The position numbers were made by a program, and so were the translations under genes. A DNA stretch of 64,000 nucleotides. Origin: SIG607 sp045592625 (lineage in GTDB: Bacteria; Bacillota; Clostridia; Oscillospirales; Acutalibacteraceae). Location: assembly GCA_045592625.1 (NCBI GenBank), contig JAZNVC010000019.1, forward strand, positions 1 through 64,000, in the 5' to 3' direction. Positions within the stretch are counted from its first letter, which is position 1; the number at the start of each line of letters is the position of its first letter. Shown here in pieces: positions 35,653 through 43,531 of this stretch. The notes beneath the pieces were generated by a model that saw only the letters and a program-made list of their open reading frames with translations, was not told the origin of the DNA and ran no database searches.

Positions 35653-35922
35653 ATGCTTTATACAATAACTGACTTTAAAAACAAACAAGCGGTAAGCGTA
35701 GATAACGGAATGGTGCTCGGGTTTATAGGAGATTTGGAAATTGATTGTGAAAACGGAACTGTGGCAAATCTTGTTATATACGGGCGAACACGGCTTATGG
35801 GAGCATTGGGCAGGGAAGAAGATTTAAAAATTCCTTGGTCCAATATCGAAGTAATTGGCGATGAAACGGTGCTTGTTAAAGGTGCGTATGCCTTTAAAAG
35901 TAATAAAAGGAAAAGTTTTTAA
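35653..35922 (+). CDS. YlmC/YmxH family sporulation-associated protein
   Basis: An 89-residue PRC-barrel-like protein: LGFIGDLEIDCENGTVANLVIYG and IPWSNIEVIGDETVLVK are typical of YlmC/YmxH. The family is conserved in endospore formers, function unknown. It lies between sigG and spoIVB, matching a sporulation role. It has an in-frame ATG 25 bases after the sigG terminus region. Confidence 0.88.
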   Translation: MLYTITDFKNKQAVSVDNGMVLGFIGDLEIDCENGTVANLVIYGRTRLMGALGREEDLKIPWSNIEVIGDETVLVKGAYAFKSNKRKSF

Positions 35923-35967
35923 TGAATTAGGTATATTTTAAAGGCAACACTAGTTAGGGTGATTTAA

Positions 35968-37212
35968 GTGAAGGCTTTAAAATATACTTTTTTCGGTTTT
36001 TATATTGTTTTATGTTTAATTGTTACAGCACTGTTTTTTGTTCTCTATTACTACTCTAACAGTATTGACAATAACTATAAAATAACTAGGGGTAGTGAGT
36101 TTAATATTGAAACTCGTATTCCAGTTACTGCTGAATATCAAGGGGTAAAAGTAGGAGAAGTAGATAAAATAAATTTAGTTGGCTCTACAATAAAGGTAGA
36201 CGTAAAACTACTGGGTGTTATCCCTATTAAAAGCACTACCATAGAGGTTGTTGAAGAATCATACGTTGCTGTTCTTGGAAGTCCTTTTGGTATAAAGATT
36301 TTTACAGACGGAGTTTTAATAATTGATATGGAGTCGGTTAAAACCTCTGTAGGCAACAAAAATCCGGCAGTAGATGCAGGAATCAAATCCGGAGATTATA
36401 TTATAAGTATAGATGGGAATAGCGTATTTACCAATGAGGATGTGGCTGATTACATTGAAAAGAGCAACGGAGATGCTTTAAGTATTGTAATTAAGCGTGA
36501 CGGCGTTTTAAAAACAGTAAAACTTATTCCCGCATTATCAAGTGAAGACGGTACTTATAAAGCAGGGCTTTGGGTGAAAGACAGTACAGCAGGGCTGGGA
36601 ACTCTTACTTTCTATTCTCCCTATAACGATATGCTTTGCGGTCTTGGACATGCTATGTACGAAAGCAATACGGGTGAGATAATAAGTTTCAGAAGAGGCG
36701 AATTGGTAGGTGCTCAGATAAAATCGGTTGTAAAAGGTACAAGCGGTGTACCGGGTGAGCTTAAGGGCAGTCTTACCTATAATTCGCTAGGCAAATTATA
36801 TGAGAACTGTCTTAACGGGGTTTACGGCTTTGCAACCTGTATAGTTGATACAGAAAATCTTACTCAAATAGCACATAAACAGGACGTTACCGATGGACCG
36901 GCAACAATAATTTGTACTGTGGATGGTGAAGGACCAAAGGCTTATAGTTGCGAAATAAGTTTGGGCAACGTAGCAGTAAACGATACAGTACAGAATATGA
37001 CGGTAACGGTTACAGATCCGTCGCTGTTGGAAATTACAGGCGGAATAGTTCAGGGAATGAGCGGCTCGCCCATTATCCAAAACGGAAAACTGGTAGGTGC
37101 CCTTACCCACGTGCTTATAGATAACCCCAAAAAAGGCTACGGCATATTCGCCGAAACAATGCTTGAAACCGTGCAAAGCGTGGCACAAGAAAACTTAAAA
37201 GAAGCATCATAA
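35968..37212 (+). CDS. spoIVB: SpoIVB peptidase
   Basis: The 414-residue protein has an N-terminal membrane anchor (residues 8-28), a PDZ domain (about 105-190: NPAVDAGIKSGDYIISIDG) and the S55 peptidase domain. The domain holds GLGHAMY (catalytic His) and GMSGSPIIQNGKLVGA (catalytic Ser near residue 365). SpoIVB is made in the forespore, secreted to the space between membranes, and cuts SpoIVFA to release pro-sigma-K processing. GTG 35968 follows TTAGGGTG. Its last 155 bp are found again, diverged, at 42108-42262. Confidence 0.95.
   Translation: MKALKYTFFGFYIVLCLIVTALFFVLYYYSNSIDNNYKITRGSEFNIETRIPVTAEYQGVKVGEVDKINLVGSTIKVDVKLLGVIPIKSTTIEVVEESYVAVLGSPFGIKIFTDGVLIIDMESVKTSVGNKNPAVDAGIKSGDYIISIDGNSVFTNEDVADYIEKSNGDALSIVIKRDGVLKTVKLIPALSSEDGTYKAGLWVKDSTAGLGTLTFYSPYNDMLCGLGHAMYESNTGEIISFRRGELVGAQIKSVVKGTSGVPGELKGSLTYNSLGKLYENCLNGVYGFATCIVDTENLTQIAHKQDVTDGPATIICTVDGEGPKAYSCEISLGNVAVNDTVQNMTVTVTDPSLLEITGGIVQGMSGSPIIQNGKLVGALTHVLIDNPKKGYGIFAETMLETVQSVAQENLKEAS
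37058..37212 (+). repeat. Proximal copy of the duplicated spoIVB 3' end
   Basis: This 155-bp block, from the codon before the catalytic SGSPI motif to the stop, is about 90 percent identical by eye to 42108-42262. The first 44 bases are identical. Confidence 0.95.
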
Positions 37213-37218
37213 CAAAAT

Positions 37219-37247
37219 AGCAAGTCAAATAATGACTTGCTTTTTTG
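37219..37247. terminator. Terminator between spoIVB and the XRE gene
   Basis: AGCAAGTCA / TGACTTGCT stem with T-run TTTTTT on the plus strand; it lies between convergent genes. Confidence 0.85.
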
Positions 37248-37490
37248 TTATTCCAATCCTAATAACCAATTAACCGTTACTCTTAAAATTTTTGATAATT
37301 CGCGAAGCTCATAATCTGCTACAAATCTTGTGCCGATTTCAATTCTTGAAATACTATCACGCTCAATGATGATTCCATTAATTTGCAACTGCGCCGCTAA
37401 ATCGCTTTGGGTGAGTCTAAGCTTGCACCTCGCTTCGTGAATTCTTTCTCCACTTATGTTTTTCTTGCCGTTATAATCATAAATCTTCAT
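37248..37490 (-). CDS. XRE family helix-turn-helix regulator
   Basis: An 80-residue one-domain DNA-binding protein: RIHEARCKLRLTQSDLAAQLQ forms the first helices and IIERDSISRIEIGTRFV the recognition helix region, with LSKILRVTVNWLLGLE at the end. There is no ligand domain. It is divergent from the collagen-like gene. Two near-identical 19-bp repeats in the shared intergenic region are likely its binding sites, so I infer it is a repressor of both itself and the surface protein. Confidence 0.88.
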   Translation of the reverse strand: MKIYDYNGKKNISGERIHEARCKLRLTQSDLAAQLQINGIIIERDSISRIEIGTRFVADYELRELSKILRVTVNWLLGLE

Positions 37491-37512
37491 ACAATTATCC
37501 TTCCTAAAAATA

Positions 37513-37583
37513 TGTTAAAGATACGAATTTATCTTGACTTTAGCATATTTTGTCGCTATAATTGTGTTAAAGATAAGAATTTA
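37513..37583. promoter_or_regulatory. Paired 19-bp operator-like direct repeats
   Basis: TGTTAAAGATACGAATTTA at 37513-37531 and TGTTAAAGATAAGAATTTA at 37565-37583 differ at one base. Their starts are 52 bp apart, close to five helical turns, and they bracket the collagen-gene promoter. Confidence 0.75.
37534..37562 (+). promoter_or_regulatory. Sigma-A promoter of the collagen-like gene
   Basis: TTGACT (37534-37539), 17-bp spacer, TATAAT (37557-37562), between the two operator-like repeats. Confidence 0.88.
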
Positions 37584-37611
37584 AACAATTTTCATCGGAG
37601 TTTGCGTTTTT

Positions 37612-37639
37612 TGCGCTGCTTCGGTGGCCGCACTTTTTT
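37612..37639 (+). terminator. Leader terminator/attenuator before the collagen-like gene
   Basis: TGCGCTGC / GTGG-C-CGCA stem with a C-TTCG-G loop, followed by C and six T. It lies between the promoter and the ribosome binding site, so it can stop transcription early unless overcome. Confidence 0.6.
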
Positions 37640-37659
37640 AAAATTTAGGAGGCAAAATT

Positions 37660-40600
37660 ATGAAAAAAGAAGTTTTAAAAAAATCATTGTCAGTTGTAGT
37701 CGCAATAGTGCTGGTAATTGGTATTGCTTTTAGTGCAGCGACAATTATACATAGAGTGGGTGTACCTGCATCTACAACAGTAGAGAACGGTTTGTCTGCT
37801 TATGAACTTGCAGTAAAGTATGGATACGAAGGTACAGTGCAGGAATGGTTAGGCTCACTTGAAGGTAAGTCTGCCTATGATATAGCAGTAGAAAACGGAT
37901 ACTCAGGCAGTCAGAGTGACTGGTCTGCTTCACTTCGGGCAACAGCGGGTGAAGATGGTGTCGGTATAAAGACTGCTGCATTTTCCGCTGATGATGAATT
38001 ACTTATAACCTTAACAGACGGTTCAGTAATAAATCTGGGCGTTGCCGCAGGCAAAGACGGTGCTAATGGTAAAGACGGTGTAGGTATTACTTCGGCAAAC
38101 ATTAATGCCGAAGGTCAACTCGTTCTTTCTTTTTCTGACGGCAGTAGCGTTAATTTAGATAAAGTTGTAGGAATGAACGGTAAAGATGGTATAAGCGTTA
38201 TCGGTTCTGAAATCAACTCTTTAGGTGAATTAGTACTTACATATTCTAATGGTCAGCGTGCCAATCTTGGCGTTGTTGTAGGAATGAGCGGTAAAGACGG
38301 TATAGACGGCAAGGACGGCACACAGGGCATTCAAGGTATCCAAGGTGAAAAAGGTGATAAGGGCGTCAAGGGTGATAAAGGTGACCAAGGCGAACAGGGA
38401 ATCCAAGGTGAAAAGGGCGAAACTGGTGCAACTGGTAAAGACGGTGTAAGCATCACCAAGACCGAAATTAACAACAAGGGTGAACTTATCATTACCCTTT
38501 CCGATAATACCGTATCTAACCTCGGTGTCGTTGTAGGTGCCAAGGGAGATAAGGGTGACACTGGTGCAACGGGTGCTACTGGTGCGACAGGTGCCCAAGG
38601 TGAGCAGGGTCTCCAGGGTGAAAAGGGAGACAAAGGCGATAAGGGCGATAAGGGTGACCAAGGTGAGCAAGGCATTAGTGTAACTGGTGCTGAAATCAAC
38701 TCTAACGGTGAACTCGTTCTCATTTTCTCTAACAATCAAAGAACCAATGTCGGTAATGTAATTGGTGCCAAGGGCGACAAGGGTGAAAAAGGCGAAAATG
38801 GAGATAAAGGTGATAAGGGTGATAAAGGTGATAAGGGTGACACCGGTAATGACGGTGTAAGTGTAATCAAAACTGAAATCAATCAGAGAGGCGAACTCGT
38901 TATCACTCTTTCCGATAATACAGTATCTAATCTTGGTGTTGTTGTAGGTGCCAAGGGCGAAAAGGGCGATAAAGGCGACAAAGGAGATAAAGGTGATAAG
39001 GGTGACACCGGTGCTCAAGGAGAGCAGGGCATCCAAGGTGAAAAGGGTGAAAAAGGAGATAAGGGCGATACAGGCGCACAAGGTGTTCAGGGTGAGCAAG
39101 GAATCCAGGGAGAAAAAGGTGATAAAGGAGATACCGGTGCTCAGGGCGAGCAGGGTATCCAAGGTGAAAAAGGTGATAAAGGCGATAAAGGAGATACCGG
39201 TGAAAAGGGTGTCGCAGGTCAAGATGGTGTTGATGGTGTCGGCATTAAAAATATCGTTATTGATAATGGTAACTTAAAAATAACCCTCACAAATGGCACA
39301 ACGCTTGACCTTGGAAATATTAAGGGTGCGGATGGCAAGGACGGAAAAGACGGTGACGACGGTAAGGATGGAAAAGACGGCGTAGATGGTGTCAATGGTA
39401 CAAACGGTATTAATGGTAAGGACGGCGTTGGGGTTCAGTCAACCACTATTAATGAATACGGCGAGCTTGTTATAACATATACTAATGGTAATTCTGTAAA
39501 CCTTGGTACAGTTGTAGGAAAAGACGGTAAAGATGGCGCTAAGGGCGAAAAAGGTGATACTGGAGCTATCGGTGCAACTGGAGCAACAGGTGCCGCAGGT
39601 CGTGACGGTGTTGATGGAATCGGCGTGTCTAAAACCGAAATTAATGAAGACGGTCAATTAGTAATTACTTATTCAAACGGTAATACCCAAAATCTTGGAA
39701 TAGTTATTGGAAAGAACGGAGCAAACGGTATAGACGGCACAAACGGCGTTGACGGAGTCAGTGTATCTTCTGCTGAAATCAATGGTAACGGCGAGCTTGT
39801 TATTAACTACTCAAATGGTAAATCTAATAACCTGGGCGTAGTTGTCGGTAAAGATGGACAAGACGGTGCTAAAGGTGAAAAAGGCGATACCGGTGCAACT
39901 GGAGCAACAGGTGCCGCAGGTCGTGACGGTGCTGATGGTGTAGGTGTATCCAAAACCGAAATTAATGAAGATGGCGAACTTGTAATTTACTATACAAACA
40001 ATACCTCTATAAACCTTGGTGTAGTCGTGGGTGCTGTCGGCAGAGATGGCGCACAAGGCGAAAAAGGTGACAAGGGTGATAAGGGTGACACCGGTGCTCA
40101 AGGTGAGCAGGGTATCCAAGGCGAAAAGGGTGAAAAAGGCGATAAAGGTGACACCGGTGCTCAAGGTGAGCAGGGTATCCAAGGCGAAAAGGGTGAAAAA
40201 GGCGATAAAGGTGACACCGGTGCTCAAGGTGAGCAGGGCATTCAAGGTGAAAAAGGTGATAAAGGTGACAAGGGTGATATCGGTGCACAAGGTGAGCAGG
40301 GTATCCAAGGCGAGAAGGGTGACAAAGGCGAAAAGGGCGACACCGGTGCTGACGGTAAGGACGGTGTCGGTGTTGCCAGCGTTGAACTTATAGATAACGA
40401 GCTTGTCATAACCCTTTCGGACGATTCCATAATAAACCTTGGTAACATCAAGGGTGCGGACGGTACTAACGGCTCTAATGGTAAGGATGGTGCTGATGGT
40501 AAGGATGGCAAAGACGGTGAAGACGGAGTTGGTATTTCCAATGTCACACTCACCGAAGATGGGAATTTGAAAGTTACTTTTACAACAGGCGCTACAGTTG

Positions 40601-41562
40601 ACCTTGGCAATGTAAAGGGTGCAGATGGACAAGACGGTGTTGGTATAGCCGAAATGTATATTGAAAACGGCAACCTTTATGTAAGAAAAACCAATGAAAC
40701 TGTTGCAGTAAATCTTGGCACTGTTAAGGGTGAAAAAGGTGACAAGGGTGATACGGGTGAGCAAGGCCTTAAGGGTGATAAAGGAGATAAGGGTGACCCC
40801 GGACGCGGAATACTTAAAACCGAAATTTCGGGTACTAATTGGATAATATATTATACTGACGGCACTACCGAAACACATGATTTAAGCGGTATTATTAACA
40901 GTGGAGGCAGCAATAACGGAGGTAGTAATAATGGCGGTAATAATTCTACCGATAATGGAATATTAACCTACAGCCTGCTGTCAGATAATACATACGGCGT
41001 TGCGGCAGGAAAAAATGCTTCCACTGCGGTAAATATTGAAATACCCGCTGAATATAACGGTGTAGCGGTTACACAAATTTTAAACGACGGCTTTAAGGAC
41101 TTGGAATCATTACAAAGCGTAACTATCCCCGAAGGCATAACCACTATTGGCGATAATGCTTTTCGCGGCTGTACGAGATTGCAGGAAATAACATTGCCAA
41201 GCACTGTAATAACTGTATCTCAATATGCTTTTTACGGTTGCAGCGGTATAGAATCGGTGGTTATTCCTGCTAATATTACCACTATAGGAGCGTATGCATT
41301 TTATAATACGTCGCTTACCTCCGCTACCTTTGTAAATGCTACGGGGTGGAATTTAACCTATACTTACAAGGCACAGGACTATAGCGGTAGTTGGAGTACT
41401 TCAACTAAGTATTATTCGTTGGTTAGTGCTACCAATGCGGCAAAAGCGTTAACATCATCTGTTAGTGTTACAACAAAATGTGAACTTGATGCATTAGACG
41501 GTACATATAATTATACTAGCAGTAAAATTAATTTCTACGAACAAGATTGGATAAGAAAATAG
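37660..41562 (+). CDS. Large collagen-like surface protein with leucine-rich C-terminus
   Basis: The 1300-residue protein has a signal/anchor (residues 8-30), then two copies of a short motif (AYELAVKYGYEGTVQEWLGSL and AYDIAVENGYSGSQSDWSASL). Gly-X-Y collagen-like blocks (mostly GEKGDKGDKG and GAQGEQGIQG types) then alternate with about 12 beta-like units of the form ISVTKTEINxxGELVITxSNxxxxNLGxVVG. After a Ser/Asn/Gly linker comes a BspA-type leucine-rich domain (about residues 1110-1215, IGDNAFRGC and QYAFYGC repeats). There is no LPxTG; the N-terminal segment may anchor it. It probably forms a fibrous surface or spore-associated filament. AGGAGG precedes the ATG. Confidence 0.88.
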   Translation: MKKEVLKKSLSVVVAIVLVIGIAFSAATIIHRVGVPASTTVENGLSAYELAVKYGYEGTVQEWLGSLEGKSAYDIAVENGYSGSQSDWSASLRATAGEDGVGIKTAAFSADDELLITLTDGSVINLGVAAGKDGANGKDGVGITSANINAEGQLVLSFSDGSSVNLDKVVGMNGKDGISVIGSEINSLGELVLTYSNGQRANLGVVVGMSGKDGIDGKDGTQGIQGIQGEKGDKGVKGDKGDQGEQGIQGEKGETGATGKDGVSITKTEINNKGELIITLSDNTVSNLGVVVGAKGDKGDTGATGATGATGAQGEQGLQGEKGDKGDKGDKGDQGEQGISVTGAEINSNGELVLIFSNNQRTNVGNVIGAKGDKGEKGENGDKGDKGDKGDKGDTGNDGVSVIKTEINQRGELVITLSDNTVSNLGVVVGAKGEKGDKGDKGDKGDKGDTGAQGEQGIQGEKGEKGDKGDTGAQGVQGEQGIQGEKGDKGDTGAQGEQGIQGEKGDKGDKGDTGEKGVAGQDGVDGVGIKNIVIDNGNLKITLTNGTTLDLGNIKGADGKDGKDGDDGKDGKDGVDGVNGTNGINGKDGVGVQSTTINEYGELVITYTNGNSVNLGTVVGKDGKDGAKGEKGDTGAIGATGATGAAGRDGVDGIGVSKTEINEDGQLVITYSNGNTQNLGIVIGKNGANGIDGTNGVDGVSVSSAEINGNGELVINYSNGKSNNLGVVVGKDGQDGAKGEKGDTGATGATGAAGRDGADGVGVSKTEINEDGELVIYYTNNTSINLGVVVGAVGRDGAQGEKGDKGDKGDTGAQGEQGIQGEKGEKGDKGDTGAQGEQGIQGEKGEKGDKGDTGAQGEQGIQGEKGDKGDKGDIGAQGEQGIQGEKGDKGEKGDTGADGKDGVGVASVELIDNELVITLSDDSIINLGNIKGADGTNGSNGKDGADGKDGKDGEDGVGISNVTLTEDGNLKVTFTTGATVDLGNVKGADGQDGVGIAEMYIENGNLYVRKTNETVAVNLGTVKGEKGDKGDTGEQGLKGDKGDKGDPGRGILKTEISGTNWIIYYTDGTTETHDLSGIINSGGSNNGGSNNGGNNSTDNGILTYSLLSDNTYGVAAGKNASTAVNIEIPAEYNGVAVTQILNDGFKDLESLQSVTIPEGITTIGDNAFRGCTRLQEITLPSTVITVSQYAFYGCSGIESVVIPANITTIGAYAFYNTSLTSATFVNATGWNLTYTYKAQDYSGSWSTSTKYYSLVSATNAAKALTSSVSVTTKCELDALDGTYNYTSSKINFYEQDWIRK
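40084..40275 (+). repeat. 63-bp exact tandem repeats in the collagen-like gene
   Basis: Units start at 40084, 40147 and 40210. The first two are identical and the third begins identically, then drifts. Each encodes 21 residues, seven Gly-X-Y triplets, so copy number can change without a frameshift. Confidence 0.9.
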
Positions 41563-41637
41563 AATCTATACGCAAACTTATAAATAAGTGCTTTAATAAG
41601 AAAACAGGTATTTGTTGGAATCAAAGGAGGTTTAATA

Positions 41638-41907
41638 ATGAAAAATGAACATGATATAGCTTTAGAATTAATGGATATTCTTAATAAACAATTTTGTTCG
41701 GATTTTCACCATTCGGGAACAATTTTTGATGCAGACATAATTGAAACAAGATCATTTTATGATGTCATAATACTGGTTCTATATCTAAAATCTAAAAAAG
41801 ATAGTATTGACTTTCAAAACAGTATTATTGAGTGCAAAAACAAAAATATGCGTGAAATAAAGAATTACTTGATTATTTTTGAAGAATTTAAAAGTTATAT
41901 TCAGTAA
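41638..41907 (+). CDS. Small protein of unknown function
   Basis: The 89-residue soluble protein opens MKNEHDIALELMDILNKQF, has a strand-like centre (FYDVIILVLYLKSKK) and ends in a helix (EIKNYLIIFEEFKSYIQ). I do not recognise a family. AAAGGAGG precedes the ATG. No terminator separates it from the collagen-like gene, so both may be one unit that ends at the hairpin after it. Confidence 0.7.
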   Translation: MKNEHDIALELMDILNKQFCSDFHHSGTIFDADIIETRSFYDVIILVLYLKSKKDSIDFQNSIIECKNKNMREIKNYLIIFEEFKSYIQ

Positions 41908-41926
41908 AAAACCGAATAGACTAATA

Positions 41927-41970
41927 AGCCCCAGTATTGATTAGTTTCAGTTCTGGGGCTAAAATTTTTA
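41927..41970 (+). terminator. Terminator of the collagen-like unit
   Basis: AGCCCCAG (41927-41934) pairs with CTGGGGCT (41953-41960), followed by AAAATTTTT. Confidence 0.75.
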
Positions 41971-42038
41971 GATTAAAAAATTTTTAAAAGTTAATTTTTC
42001 TTTGTAATCAATTTTTATATTACAAAGGAGAAATTTTT

Positions 42039-42110
42039 ATGAAACACACTATTAATCGTGGAGATGTCTTTTATATAAAATATGTTGGTCCTATATTGAC
42101 ACGTGCGTGA
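42039..42110 (+). pseudogene. Truncated PemK/MazF-like toxin start
   Basis: Only 23 codons: MKHTINRGDVFYIKYVGPILTRA, then TGA. The INRGDVFYIKY opening looks like PemK/MazF endoribonuclease toxins, which run over 100 residues. AAAGGAG precedes the ATG, so it is a real gene start. It breaks off exactly where the spoIVB-like sequence begins, so it was cut at the recombination junction. The identity rests on few residues. Confidence 0.55.
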
Positions 42111-42262
42111 GCGGCTCGCCCATTATCCAAAACGGAAAACTGGTAGGTGCCTTAACCCACGTGCTTATAGATAACCCCAAAAAAGGCTACGGCATATTTG
42201 CTGAAACAATGCTTGAAACCGCACAATCGGTATCGCAACAAAACTTAAAAGAAGCTTCATAG
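42108..42262 (+). pseudogene. Distal, orphan copy of the spoIVB 3' end
   Basis: It encodes the last 50 residues of SpoIVB from SGSPIIQNGKL to the stop, with no start. By eye there are about 15 differences from 37058-37212. Many are synonymous (CTT/TTA, TTC/TTT, GCC/GCT, AGC/TCG, GTG/GTA), so this copy diverged as part of a working gene before it was orphaned. Confidence 0.93.
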
Positions 42263-42267
42263 CCTTA

Positions 42268-42313
42268 CCTTCCTCTGACGTGGAAGGTGGCACGGCATAG
42301 CCGTGACGGAAGG
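42268..42313. repeat. REP-like palindromic intergenic element
   Basis: CCTTCC (42268-42273) pairs with GGAAGG (42308-42313) around a perfect CACGGC-ATA-GCCGTG hairpin. CTCTCCCTCAGT follows at about 42328, a tail often seen with palindromic repeats in clostridial genomes. The rest of 42263-42400 is AT-rich with no gene. Confidence 0.6.
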
Positions 42314-42399
42314 AGAAAAAAAACAATCTCTCCCTCAGTATTTTTTATTTAAACTGTTTTGTAATAGTTATTTTAAAATTAGAATATAGTGAGAAAGTA

Positions 42400-42428
42400 T
42401 AGACAAAATAATATTGTTATGATATACT
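42400..42428 (+). promoter_or_regulatory. Sigma-A promoter of the SPFH gene
   Basis: TAGACA (42400-42405), 17-bp spacer, TATACT (42423-42428). Confidence 0.75.
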
Positions 42429-42457
42429 TATGTTATAAATTCTAAGGAGGTTTTTAT

Positions 42458-43402
42458 ATGCCCTTTTTGATTAGCTTTTTCGTATTGGTTGTTTTGATTT
42501 TTGTGTTCTGTGTCAAAATTGTACCTCAGGCTCATGAATTTGTAATTGAACTTTTAGGTAAATACAGAACTACTTGGTCAGCAGGCATTCACTTTAAAAT
42601 TCCTTTTATTGAACGAATAGCTAAGCGTGTCACACTAAAGGAACAGGTGCTTGATTCTCCTCCTCAGCCGGTTATTACTAAAGATAATGTAACAATGCAG
42701 ATTGATACAGTTATTTATTATGCTATTTATGATGCTAAACTTTATGCATATGGTGCTGTTAATCCTATTTCTGCCCTTGCTAATCTTGCTGCTACTACAC
42801 TTCGTAACCTGGTTGGTGAATTGGAGCTTGACGGTACTCTTACTTCACGTGATACCATAAATGCAAAAATGACCGAGATTCTTGACGAAGCTACCGATAA
42901 ATGGGGAATAAAGGTTCACCGTGTTGAACTTAAAAATATTATTCCTCCGACAGAAATTCAGAATGCAATGGAAAAGCAGATGAAGGCAGAGCGTGACAGA
43001 CGTGAAACCTTGCTTCAGGCAGAGGGTCATAAGGCTGCTGCCGTTACCAGAGCAGAGGGTGAAAAACAGGCTATGATTCTGGCTGCAGAAGGTGAAAGAG
43101 ACGCCCGTATTGCCAGAGCAGAAGGTGAAGCAAAGGCGATTTATCTTGCTAAAAAGGCAGAGGCTGACGGTCTTGCTGCTTTAATGGAAGCGGGAATAGA
43201 CAGTGCTGTGCTGGAACTCAAAAAGTATGAAGCGTTAGTTTCTATGAGCAACGGCAGAGCTTCTAAAATTATAGTTCCTACCGATGCTGTCAATATGACA
43301 AAATCGAACGTTATATTCTCTGAAACAACAGGACTGGGCGATACTACTCCTGAAGCAGTTGACCCTCCAAAACCCAAAAAGAATGACCCTTGCTGTGATT
43401 AA
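42458..43402 (+). CDS. SPFH/Band 7 (stomatin-like) membrane protein
   Basis: The 314-residue protein has one N-terminal membrane helix (residues 3-22), an SPFH domain (about 23-185: VPQAHEFVIELLGKYRTTWSAGIHFKIPFIERI), then an Ala/Glu/Lys-rich coiled coil (about 185-245) with repeated AEGE/AEGER motifs. These proteins form large rings at the membrane and help quality control or microdomains. The usual NfeD partner is not next to it. It ends with Cys-Cys-Asp. Confidence 0.92.
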   Translation: MPFLISFFVLVVLIFVFCVKIVPQAHEFVIELLGKYRTTWSAGIHFKIPFIERIAKRVTLKEQVLDSPPQPVITKDNVTMQIDTVIYYAIYDAKLYAYGAVNPISALANLAATTLRNLVGELELDGTLTSRDTINAKMTEILDEATDKWGIKVHRVELKNIIPPTEIQNAMEKQMKAERDRRETLLQAEGHKAAAVTRAEGEKQAMILAAEGERDARIARAEGEAKAIYLAKKAEADGLAALMEAGIDSAVLELKKYEALVSMSNGRASKIIVPTDAVNMTKSNVIFSETTGLGDTTPEAVDPPKPKKNDPCCD

Positions 43403-43416
43403 AAATAAGACCGATC

Positions 43417-43455
43417 GGGAGAAACTTTGCAAAGAAGTTTCTCCCAATTTTTTTA
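43417..43455 (+). terminator. Terminator after the SPFH gene
   Basis: GGGAGAAACTT / AAGTTTCTCCC stem, followed by AATTTTTTT. Confidence 0.92.
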
Positions 43456-43531
43456 ACCTATAATGAATATTAATTTCGCATCGTTAATATATATTACTGT
43501 GCTCAAGTATTAAAAAAGAGAGGTATTAATT

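Noticed and set aside
40084..40275. CRISPR-like array
   Set aside because: The repeats are contiguous, in frame and have no spacers; they encode collagen triplets.
38230..40878. Long open frames (up to 355 codons) on the minus strand inside the collagen-like gene
   Set aside because: They mirror the repetitive Gly-X-Y codons; they lack ribosome binding sites and family features and are repeat artefacts.
42039..42262. A toxin-SpoIVB fusion gene
   Set aside because: TGA at the junction ends the toxin frame, so the spoIVB-like tail is not translated with it.
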